From Galaxea fascicularis (taxonomy: Eukaryota; Cnidaria; Anthozoa; Scleractinia; Euphylliidae): a stretch of DNA of 64,000 nt. Positions 23,037 to 32,500 of the stretch are shown here, piece by piece. How positions within the stretch are numbered: position 1 is the stretch's first letter; each line of letters begins with the position of its first letter. The stretch is from assembly GCA_948470475.1 (NCBI GenBank), contig OX419337.1, forward strand, positions 21,508,306-21,572,305, given 5' to 3'. The notes beneath the pieces are model-generated. The model was not told where the DNA came from. It was given only the letters and a program-made list of their open reading frames with translations, and did not search any database. A program made the position numbers and the translations under genes.

Positions 23037-23125
23037 TCTGGTGATTGTAGCTAACACTGTGCCAGCTTGCTCTCTTCCCATCACTGAAATACGAGCGTTG
23101 GACCACATATACAGAAAACGAGGGC
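23037..23125 (-). pseudogene. MCCC2: MCCC2 pseudo-exon (PRFLYMW...ATIT), 3' end deleted
   Basis: Counterpart of 49737-49851. The acceptor is kept (CCGCAG), but after ATITR the sequence jumps to material that matches about 49244, so the donor and the next exon are deleted. Upstream it is joined directly to the G-rich repeat that lies near 55023-55120 in the intact gene. Confidence 0.85.
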
Positions 23126-23269
23126 TGCGGGAGGGTGAGGGGTGGAGAGAGTGAGGAGGGTCAGGGGTGGGGAGGTCCGCCATCCCGCCACCCCCCTCCC
23201 CTCCTTCTTATCACATCTGAGAACTCCGTTTAACGTCCTAGCAAATCAACAAAAATGAGCCCGTCTCAC

Positions 23270-23334
23270 TTGCAATGCAAATCAGCTCCACCCAATTCTT
23301 CAGCGGACACCTCTTCTCCGGTGGCAACTTTTAC
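23270..23334 (-). pseudogene. MCCC2: MCCC2 pseudo-exon ([13 protein letters not shown])
   Basis: Counterpart of 55199-55263, still open, 65 bases, donor GTGAGA kept. Confidence 0.88.
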
Positions 23335-23451
23335 CTGAGGCAAAGAAATCGTTACTGACTCAATAACGGAGATGCAAACCTCTGGAAATAAGAGATTTTT
23401 TAATTTTGCGCCAAGCCTTACTTACATAAGCATCTTATAATAAATGCTTAC

Positions 23452-23565
23452 CAAAGGTGGCCCTCCAAGGAAGATTGTCCCCTACTGTTTGACAATGGTA
23501 CTTTCATTTGCCATCGCTGGAACATAAGCTCCCCCTGCTGTACACGATCCTAGGAGAACTGCTAT
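23452..23565 (-). pseudogene. MCCC2: MCCC2 pseudo-exon with in-frame TAG
   Basis: Counterpart of 55374-55487, same 114-base length, splice sites still recognisable. A C-to-T change makes CAG into TAG in the middle of the exon. Confidence 0.9.
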
Positions 23566-23581
23566 CTACAGTAATAATTAA

Positions 23582-23594
<13 letters not shown>

Positions 23595-23634
<40 letters not shown>

Positions 23635-24400
23635 CCGTAGGGCCGAGTTGGCTATAACCAATCTCATATCCAACAAGCGCGAATGGAATAACTGTTTCAT
23701 TAAATTCTCAACCTTCGGATTTGCAAAATTTTATTTAAGTGTAAGAAATGACCAGAAAGTGATGTGACTTTCGGGCGCCAAAACGACATGTCATCATTGC
23801 ATGATACGTGCACCGCCGTGCAAACAGTTGAATGAAAAATCAAAAGCGAAGCAAGTTTAGATTACAGCTGAACTGTAATTACAGTAATCTAAACTTCACG
23901 GACTGCTTTGTACGGGTAAAAACCTTACTGTAGTGTTCTCAAGTGTTCAAAGCTCAAACTCATCGGTAAGAGTAATTATTGTGGACATCTACACTACAGT
24001 TGTAAAAATACTTGGGAAAGCTTAACTGATACATACCGTTAAATAATCTCATCCCGAACTTAGTGGCTTTTTTTGTTGTTTCTGGGACGGCCTTGTCCAT
24101 AATTTCTTGAATTTCCTCTGTGGAGAGCTCACCGAATCTGCTTTTTTCATCCATTTTTTTGGTCGACGAAACTTGCTTTTTTTTTTACTTCCCGTGAAAA
24201 ATTTTATGCCGAGCGACCTTTAACGCATTCATTTCCATATAAGGTCAAACGCAGGTATAATGGCTGGTAACCGAGATCTAGTGAACCAATCAAAAAGCTA
24301 GAATTGCATTATCTGACGTTGAGAATTTATAATTAATACAATAATTATTATCTCAGTTTGCACGCGCGCTGTGAATGGTCAAATTTGTGGGCCGCATTCC
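23595..24400. mobile_element. Insertion at the duplication junction with a recombinase-like exon
   Basis: Similarity to the intact MCCC2 intron stops at about 23595 (55508). A short hairpin follows (TTGGATATGAGATGG against CCAATCTCATATCCAA at 23610-23672), then the exon at 24037-24154. The right limit is unclear; an AT-rich AATTATAATTAATAC-type stretch near 24330 may mark it. Confidence 0.4.
24037..24154 (-). CDS. First exon of a tyrosine-recombinase-like (DUF3504-type) protein, fragment
   Basis: Encodes MDEKSRFGELSTEEIQEIMD and ETTKKATKFGMRLFNG, then GTATGT. The pattern 'L..eeI..i.d....NTK+ATK.....f' resembles the N-terminus of the many tyrosine-recombinase-derived proteins in cnidarian genomes. 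This is family recall and was not searched. No second exon or catalytic Arg/Tyr region is seen nearby, so it is a fragment. Confidence 0.4.
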
Positions 24401-24604
24401 ACTGTACAGCACGCTAAATTTGAATGTTTCGTTTCCCGTGCGCCCAATTAACCTCAGAGATATAATATAAAATTAGACAAAGGTTACTTACCTGTAGTAT
24501 GATTGATTCTCTGAGTATAATGCGTAGCACCACGGATTCAGATCCCTCCCATTTATTTACAGTCCAACTTTTGGGTTGCCCCTCCCGCATCCTTGTTTTC
24601 AGGT

Positions 24605-24822
24605 AATAGGGTCCTTTAGATTTGAGTGCGAGTACGAGTACGAATTTCTAATTTCACACCAGTCACCTTCCCTGAACCCTCACTCTTCCTTGTTACTTAC
24701 CGGTAGATCAGGAGATTGTAGAAACAAGATTGATGTCACTAGTGATCATCTAAAGCACGCGAACAGGATTTGGAAAGTCGTACTCGATCTCTTACTCGTA
24801 GTGAAATCTAAAGGTCCCTATT
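24605..24822. mobile_element. MITE with AATAGGG.CCTTTAGATTT ends
   Basis: Left AATAGGGTCCTTTAGATTT and right AAATCTAAAGGTCCCTATT form terminal inverted repeats. Inner arms carry GAGTACGAGTACGA against TCGTACTCGATCTC. Confidence 0.75.
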
Positions 24823-24957
24823 GCCCGCTCAAAAGACGATTTGTGAAGACCACATGGTGCCTTTATATGCGGATCTGATTTGCATAACAAAGATCTTTAA
24901 ACCGTGATGACCTGGTGACTAGCCGTGAAAGAATTAATGCTATCTGAATCCTGCAGA

Positions 24958-25430
24958 TGACATTGAGATTGGTCGTTTGACCAAGTTTGATTGTTTTAGT
25001 TTGAACAGAGACCAAGTTATGGACCTTGAAACATAGCTCAAAATCCATACAAACGTCTCTAATTTCGAGGCTGCGTCCCCCAAATCCATGGTTTTGGGGG
25101 ACGCTGTCCATAACTTGGTCTCTGTTCAACCTAAAAGAATCAAACTTGGTCAAACGACCAATCTCAATGTTATCTTTCATGTGATGATCACATGAAAGAT
25201 GGCATTGAGATTGGTCGTTTGACCAAGTTTGATTGTTTTAGTTTGAACAGAGACCAAGTTATGGACCTTGAAACATAGCTCAAAATCCATACAAACGTCT
25301 CTAATTTTGAGGCTGCGTCCCCCAAATCCATGGTTTTGGGGGACGCTGTCCATAACTTGGTCTCTGTTCAACCTAAAAGAATCAAACTTGGTCAAACGGG
25401 CAATCTCAATGTTATTTTTCATGTGATGGT
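24958..25430. mobile_element. Two foldback units in tandem
   Basis: Two units of about 230 bases (24958-25186 and 25190-25427). Each is a palindrome: GATTGGTCGTTTGACCAAG to CTTGGTCAAACGACCAATC, with the inner arms TGGGGGA-type CCCCCAAATCCATGG. A CATGTGATGATCACATG palindrome joins them. Related sequence occurs at 32920-33020. Confidence 0.75.
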
Positions 25431-26257
25431 GTCAATTTATCGATTACTTCAAAATTTGAAACTGGCTCCAGTTCCCTTTCGGAATTTCGGAACGGCCAAT
25501 ACGAAAGATAATGAGAGGGAAAGAGATCCCTTCGTTAAAAGTTTTTTGAGAATCGTCTTTTCTAAAGAGGCGAGTCTCAGTAAGTTCCAGTCTGCCCTGT
25601 CTATACGGCACAATCAGCCGACGAAATCTGGTAACAAGTATAGGATGAACTTATAAATAATAGATTTGACATTCTTTTCCAAATTGGAAATCCTTCGGTA
25701 CCTTTCTTTTCCTTGTAGGGAGTTATTTATCTATCGATGTGCGTTTAAGTCGAGCTGGATACTGTGACGAAATAAGTTAATAGATTTAAGCAATTTGAAA
25801 AGCAATCCAAAATTATACTTAAACCCGAATTCAACAAAGATTTTAATCAAGCTGCGATTGGAGAAAGGTTCGTGGTAGACTCCAGCAACTGTGCTCGGCT
25901 CTGGAGAAACAATAATTAAAACCCATCAACACACTAGACAACAGAAATTGAGGACTTCATATTTGAAGGTAAGTTAGGGATTTTAAGTCTTTTTTAGACC
26001 ACTAATGATTTTATGGCGGTGTGTTATAATTCAGATAATCCTTACTGAATGAAACTTTGTCTTTTTCACAGCAATTCAAATTGTTAATTTCATGTATTAA
26101 TTAAATCAGGAATTCACACGTTTCTCCTCACTAAAATTTCTTTTGCTTTATTTCAAACATAAAATATCCCTTCAGAGCTTTTCTGTTCATATTTTTTTCT
26201 TGAATTCATGCTTTGAACCTGTAATTTGTATATCTTTTCCTCGACCAACATGATAAA
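25431..26257. other. Junction spacer
   Basis: AT-rich sequence without a supported gene. About 25430-25500 matches the end of the TIR element at 32873-33086. From 26258 the sequence matches the left edge of the window, which marks the start of unit B. Confidence 0.5.
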
Positions 26258-27026
26258 CGCATAATATCGCCCAGGTTGTACCCAAGTACACCCTATAAGA
26301 AATTTTACGAATGTATGCTACAGTATGTCTAATTAGGCACGCTAATGTATGAGCTCGTAAAACCTACACTGGGTTTGCCGTGTTATCTCTCGAAAACTAA
26401 TGAATAAGAATGCTAGTTAAATTACTTGGAAAATAAGTCATCTGAGGCGTGAATTCGTGATGCGGGAGGCCGTTTCAAGACTTTATAATTCAAATGATAG
26501 CTATGTTGAACCACCTGTATTGTTGGCATAGTAATAGCATGACAAAATGTTAATTTTACCAAAATTGAAATCATCATGGAATGCTTGTATGGTTTCAGAA
26601 TCCTAGCTGTCCTCAATTGTTCAATTCCATAGTGGACTGACAGGCATAACGAACAAATCTGGACAAACACGCAACATTTTCGCTCGTTCATTTAGGGTCT
26701 CATTTTGGCCTGAATTAATTTGATCTAAAGAAAATGTTAAAAATGAAAGCTAACTGATTGAAAGTTGGGCTTAAAATTGTCTGCCCTACTGTGATGGAGT
26801 TAGTTTCTAAAGAAACACCTATTTATTTTAAGCAGTGCAATTGGCTTCTTTTTTGTTTTGTTTTGTTTTGTTTTTTGTTTTTTGTTTTTCATTTTCATTT
26901 TATTTTGGTAGGTTTTTGGCGAATAAAAATAGGAATATCATTCCAGTAATAACATCCAATAATTGTTGGGCAAAATTTCCTAATATTTATTCTGAAAGGT
27001 CTATGACTCAGATACTGGAGGGACGC

Positions 27027-27182
27027 AATAGGCCATATTCATATTCTCGGTATTGAACTGGATGTGGCATGAAGTGGAGGCTCTTGCGGGGGAATCTTTT
27101 CATATGTAAATGTATTCCCCCGCAAGAGCCTCCACTTCATGCTAGATCCAGATCGATACCGAGAATACGAATATGGCCTATT
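27027..27182. mobile_element. Foldback element, family F1 (copy 2)
   Basis: The same hairpin as 9406-9563, flanked by AATAGGCC and GGCCTATT. Its position in the 5' flank of iGluR B has no insertion in unit A (about 620-660). Confidence 0.85.
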
Positions 27183-27189
27183 CGAATGG

Positions 27190-27475
27190 TGTAATTATGT
27201 TGCTCAGATACATGGGTTAGGGTAAAATTGGACAGCTTTCTATCTACAATATGATCATAAAAAAGTTGGCAGGTATAAAATTTCAGGAATTTCAGGACTT
27301 GCGCATGCGCAATCTCTACGGTAATGTCAGGAAGCTTAATGAGGCCAAGGTTTAGGTAATGAAGAGTAATATGATCACGAAGTGGGACATCGTTAATAAT
27401 TCTAACTACTTTGTGTTGTAACTTTACCAGTTGTGCTAAGGGTACTTCAAAATTATTGCTCTGTGTTAAAAAAAA
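27190..27475 (-). pseudogene. Non-LTR retrotransposon RT C-terminal fragment
   Basis: Encodes QLVKLQHKVVRIINDV, HYLNLGLIKLPDI and HNYTIRIGHI, the 'LQ.+.vR.i......ht.pl...l.iL.l.di' block found after the reverse transcriptase of LINE elements. It is bounded by a T/A-rich run and the foldback element, and is too short to be functional. Confidence 0.6.
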
Positions 27476-27625
27476 AAAAAAAAAAACAAATTGAAGTACC
27501 AACGAGTTTCACTGGGTGACTCTGGAATTTTTTTAAACTAAAATCTGCAGTCAGCTGTAACTAGCTTGCAGTGTGCTCAACAATGACAGTAAAATCAGTT
27601 TTGTAATATTTTTTAGCGTCCTCGA

Positions 27626-28000
27626 AGGGAGCTTAAGCAACCACGACTTCGACGACATTTCCAATAAAAACTTCTTGTTTTTGTAACTCTTTTGCGATTA
27701 TTCCAATTTGTTTAACATGAAAAATTCTGGCCAGCCCCCGGTTGTTCAAAGGCTGGATAGCGCTATCCACCGGATAAATCACTATCCAGTGGATAAGTGA
27801 TTGGGAAAGGTAATTGCACAATCCACTGGATAGATATTTATCCTGGTGGATAGCGCTATCCGGCCTTTGAAAAACTGGGGCCAGCTGTCCAGGGTCTAAA
27901 TTGCTGTGAATGGTGTTAAAACAAAGAAAAAGAAAGAAATGCTTGCCGTCATGCGCTCACGTTCTCGAGCAAACATAAAATTTGGTCATTTCACGTTGTT
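27626..28000. mobile_element. MITE family F2 (AAGCAACGACGACG), truncated, with nested element
   Basis: Starts AGGGAGCTTAAGCAACCACG and carries the family's internal words (TTTGCGATTATTCCAATTTG, CTCACGTTCTCGAG). The right end is cut off where the next F2 copy begins. A second element is nested at 27737-27880. Confidence 0.65.
27737..27880. mobile_element. Nested short MITE (GGATAGCGCTATCC)
   Basis: Ends CCCCGGTTGTTCAAAGGC and GCCTTTGAAAAACTGGGG are inverted. The interior repeats GGATAGCGCTATCCACC and CACTATCCAGTGGATAA. It interrupts the F2 copy. Confidence 0.75.
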
Positions 28001-28348
28001 AGGGAACTTAAGCAACGACGACGTCATTCCAAAATATTTCTCGTTTTTGTAACTATTTCGCGAATATTCCAATTTGTTTTAAAAAATTACTGGCGGACTG
28101 TCCAGAGTCTAAATTACTGTGAACGGTGTTAAAGCAAAGAAAAAGAAAAAGAAACTTGCATGCCGTCGTGCGGTCACGTTCTCGAGAAAACCCAAAATTT
28201 GGTCATTTCACGTTGTTGTTTTGCAGATGACAGCAAGGAAATGTATTAAAATGTAAAGCGCACCTGCAGAGCGATTGTTTTTGCTCATTAAGCCTATTGT
28301 CTTGTGGCGTTCTCGGTGCCGTTGCCGTCGTCGTTGCTTAAGTTGCCT
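28001..28348. mobile_element. MITE family F2, near complete
   Basis: Left GGGAACTTAAGCAACGACGACG and right CGTCGTCGTTGCTTAAGTTGCC are inverted ends. Inside are CTCACGTTCTCGAGAAAAC and GCGATTGTTTTTGCTCATTA. Related copies are at 34921-35260, 51000-51440 and 53101-53412. Confidence 0.75.
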
Positions 28349-28620
28349 ATTTAACAATTATTCACCGAAGCGGAGGAAGCAAGTGGTGGCTATATTCTCC
28401 TCTGCCCACCGACACTGAGTTGAATAATTCTTTTAGTGTATACTAAAAGAGTGATAACGGAGTTGAAAAATGATGACTTTGCACTAATTTTTTTCTTGTC
28501 AACAATTACGATTTTCACGCGAGCTGCTTGGAGGTTTACTAACGAGGTCGCTCGATGTGCGGGCTCGCGGGAGTTTGTTTGGAAATAAAAGGCATAGGAC
28601 CACTTATAAGCTTCAAGAGA
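28349..28620. repeat. Inverted-repeat element remnant
   Basis: Counterpart of 1085-1720 without the inner insertion: AACAATTATTCACCGAAG, then GAGTTGAATAATTCTTTTAG. Confidence 0.45.
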
Positions 28621-28895
28621 AGAAGGCCACATTTGGATTAAAGCGAAAACGAAATTTAAGTACAGCGTTGACTGCATGGGAAGCTAGAAATTAAATTTTC
28701 AGTGCGTTTCAGTCAGCAAGCGCGATCCTAAAGGAATAATGGAAAGATTTTCAAAAATATGAGTCAACACTCGGTGGTTAATCAACGTAATTTTTTTAAA
28801 GATTTAAAACCTAGAAATTAAGAATTTACTAGAGTAATAAATTAGCACAGCGTTAGCCATGCTATTTTTGTCTTTTTTGCACAGGATTTAGAGAG

Positions 28896-28995
28896 ATGTC
28901 CGAAGTGAGAAACACAAAAGTTATGCTGCTTCTGTTTGTTGTTCTTCACATGTCAAAACAAATTGTTGGCACAGAAAAAAGGCAATTTACATGGG
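28896..28995 (+). CDS. iGluR B exon 1: signal peptide
   Basis: Encodes MSEVRNTKVMLLLFVVLHM and ends QFTW, where copy A has QFTC. The donor GGG|GTAAGAAAATGA is repeated beyond the inserted SINE dimer. Confidence 0.8.
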
Positions 28996-29480
28996 GTAAG
29001 AAAATGACCTAAGCGAGTCGTACAGGAAATGAAATGAAAGATATTTTGCATCTTATGGGAACTCGGAAAAAATCCAAGCCCGGATGGGATTTGAACCCAC
29101 GACCCTCCGAGATCTAGTACGGATGCTCTAACCACTGAGCTATTGAAGACTCTTGTGGCGAGCAGGAGTGAAATGTGGGTATAGACTACGACTGCATCAC
29201 GCAGTCACATAGTCCAATTTTAACCATATATGACTCCTAACTGCATCGCGCAGTCACATTGAAGCATATCAACCATACATGACTCTTAACTGCATCGCGC
29301 AGTCTCTGACATGCTTTAATGTGACTGAGCGATGCAGTTAGGAGTCATATATGGTTAAAATTGGACTATGTGACTGCGTGATGCAGTCGTAGTCTATACC
29401 CACATTTCACCCGTGCTCGCCACAAGAGTCTCCAGTAGCTCAGTGGTTAGAGCATCCGTACTAGATCTCGGAGGGTCGTG

Positions 29481-29511
<31 letters not shown>

Positions 29512-32500
29512 TCCGAGTTTCCATAAGATGCAAAATATCTTTCATTTCATTTCTTGTAAGAAAATGAGTTTCGTTTAAAATTTCAGTTTAACGGTAATTG
29601 CAAAGTGCTAATAGAAACCCGGTTTACACGACAAGCGTTTTGGCACCGTACCCATTTGAATTTGGCACGCGTGTCTAAAATTTAAGGCCCGGCACCCTTG
29701 ATTTTTGTCGTGTAAATGGAAATTTTCTGGGCACGAATGCTAAAAAAAGCCGGCGGGCCGAGACTACCTATCCACATGGTCTCGGCCCGCCGGCTTTTTT
29801 GAACACTCGTGCCCAGAAAATTTCCATTTACACGACAAAAATCAAGGGTGCCGGGCCTTAAATTTTAGACACGCGTGCCAAATTCAAATGGTACGGTGCC
29901 AAAACGCTTGTCGTGTAAACCGGGCTAGAAAGAGGTGTAAATGAAGAAAAGAGATCGTTGAGCATCGTTAAAAGGCATCCGTTTCTAAAACCTCTGGAAA
30001 ACATTTCGGGGCTAAGAAGTATTTTTCACGTCGGTTTTCTAGCAATTGCAACTAGCTTTTTAGACAGACTATCCCAACTGATTTCTCAATTTTATAGCGT
30101 GCTTTCTCAAAAGAGTTATATAATAATAATACAACACAATACAATACAATACAATCTAATCTAATCTAACATAACATAAGATAACAAGAGATAACATAAC
30201 ATAACATAGCATAATATATATAATATAATACCATGTTTATAGTGAAAGTGCACTTAGCTATAAGCAGCTAGTTTACAGGCACTCCACTTAAATTCCCAGA
30301 ACCAAATATTCAAATAAAAATAACATGATAGGAATCCCAACTGGCAGGAGGCAAACCAGTTGGCTATTTACAAGAATGACCGAGGAGTTGAACCAGGCGC
30401 TTACCCAGAACAACACCAGCTCGTACCAGAATGGGATTTGAACGCGGGTCACCACATTGAAATGCAGCACCCTTAACCACTCGGCCGTATATTAGAAATA
30501 GAAATCGAATTTCTTGTTATGAACCTAGCGCTCCTCCCCGGGGGAAGAACGTTGCGTGACGACACGAACAACGGCTGAGTAGGTGACTGTCGGGCCCCAG
30601 ACGTTTTCGAGAGTTCGAGAAACACGCGCCACGCGCGTGCCAAAACAACTCGTGACTTACGCAGATGGTTTGGGAACTAGCACGCACTGTGTTCACGAGT
30701 GACGGTGCGAAGGTCTGGGCACGAAAGCCCAGTACAGAAGATAAAATGGAACCCTCAATATTAAGAAAGGCAAAACCTTTCTTCTTCTGGATCTTACAGA
30801 CAAGTTTTCACTCAGATGTTTGAGTAAACATGAAACAATTAACGCGATTTTCTTGGTAACCCTGTGTGGTGACTGCGGTAAATAATCTTCATTGCCAGTA
30901 TTTTTTACCCAGCTACCTCGTAAAATGAGACCTTGAATGAAAAAAAGATTATACGCACCTTCAAAAAAGCTGCTTTATTGTTACTTTTTTGTTGTATAGT
31001 AACATTGTCCTTACCGACTGTGTCTTCTGTATTTTTAATTGTTGCTTTTCTGTCCGATCAGGTGGCAAACGACAATCTCCTCTCTTTTAACTCAATCCAG
31101 GTTTTATCAACGATGGAAACTTGCAGGAATATGAAGCAGTGCAATTCGCCATTAATCTTACCAACAAAGCCAGCAATGTTTCCATAGCATTACAAATTTT
31201 CAATGTGTCGAACGACGAAAGGCTTTTAGACCAAGGTATACTTGCTAGCTCCTTTGTCCGTGATATGAAAAAATCAGATGCCACCCACCTCTCAGTACCT
31301 TCTTATTGCATTGGTTCTTATTAACACGCAGCTCCATTGCTTCAAGGCTAGGGTCCCGTGATTGTTTCTGTTCTTTGTTTATTGTTTTCTCAGCCAATCC
31401 TGTGAGGTGTTCCGACAGCTGCGTGGCGCCTAGAAAAAATCGTTCATTTTGTTCCCTTTCGTTGTAACTTGGTTTGCTTCTTCATCATTTGGAGCGGGCG
31501 GGGTGGGTTCTTGTCCATTATGTTCTCATGATTATCGAAGACACAGGCAGTGTAAATTGTTACAAAAAGCAAACGATTGTGCACCCAAAGAAGAAAGAAA
31601 GCCTATGATTAAATGCCGTACCAACCCACTAACTTCCAAACCGGCCCTCTAGCATGTTCAGCGTAAGCAACCTTGCCGCGAGTTGCTACCCCACAAGTGA
31701 AGCGAGCCAGAAAGGGGGGTGGGGGGAGGAAGCATTTGGGACCTTGGTATTTTTTGGGAAGGGAAGGGGCTTGGTATTCTATCGCCTTCCCGTCCCACAA
31801 CTGCGCCTTCGTCACGCATGCGTGAAGCAAACAAGAGTAGTATATGACAATCGATCACAGTCTACTGAACTAAGCTCATTCTTACAACGTTCACTTTTAT
31901 AGTCGTTTGAATTTCGTACGTTTAATTTGTGACAAATGAGTTTATTTTCAGCTGACTTAGCCTTTCTTCACCAAAACGTCTCAGTACTCATCGAAGGAAG
32001 CCATGCGAAGACTTCCGCATGCGCAATCTCTACGGTAACTGGCATCCCTCTTATCCGTCTCTATGGAAACAGCATGGTTTTTGATCAATGTGCCAGAACA
32101 GTGGATATTTCAGCGGACTACAGACACCTTGCACATGCTACGTACGACTTGGTGAACAGATTTAGCTGGAAAAAGCTGTCGTTAATCTTTGATGGTAACC
32201 AGAATTTTGTTGATAAAAAGTCCAATTCATCCCTTTCCCAATGAACAACGCATGTACAGCTTAGGAAACCTTCAAGTTAGTAGAGACAACGTCCAGTACA
32301 GCTAAGCAATTCCATAAAATATCTCAATTTTAGCTTCGTGAGAATTATTTGTAAGTCACATGACAACCACCCCCCCCTCCCTCCCCCTAATTTTCAAGAT
32401 TTACTTTGATTCAAAATACGTGTTTGTTTTTCCACCTTCACAGAGAGTCATGTGGTGGAAGCTGCTTATTTCTATACAACTTTCAAGAATACCCCGCTCG

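Larger units (their letters stand above)
22304..23565 (-). pseudogene. MCCC2: MCCC2 partial duplicate, decayed
   Basis: The duplicated 3' half of the carboxylase beta gene, on the - strand. Retained pieces 5' to 3': 23452-23565 ([19 protein letters not shown]), 23270-23334 ([19 protein letters not shown]), about 23037-23125 ([19 protein letters not shown]) and 22304-22421 ([15 protein letters not shown] to FGVFRM-stop). An in-frame TAG at 23484-23482 replaces the CAG of the intact gene (KQ-stop-GT). Exons matching 49308-49393 and 50369-54650 are gone, and conserved WDDG and GGEQ have become WDNS and GREQ. It has no 5' exons, hence no start codon or transit peptide. Confidence 0.9.

Noticed and set aside
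29436..29505. tRNA gene candidate with good A and B boxes
   Set aside because: The anticodon stem-loop does not fold properly, and the same sequence occurs inverted 350 bases away as part of a SINE pair.
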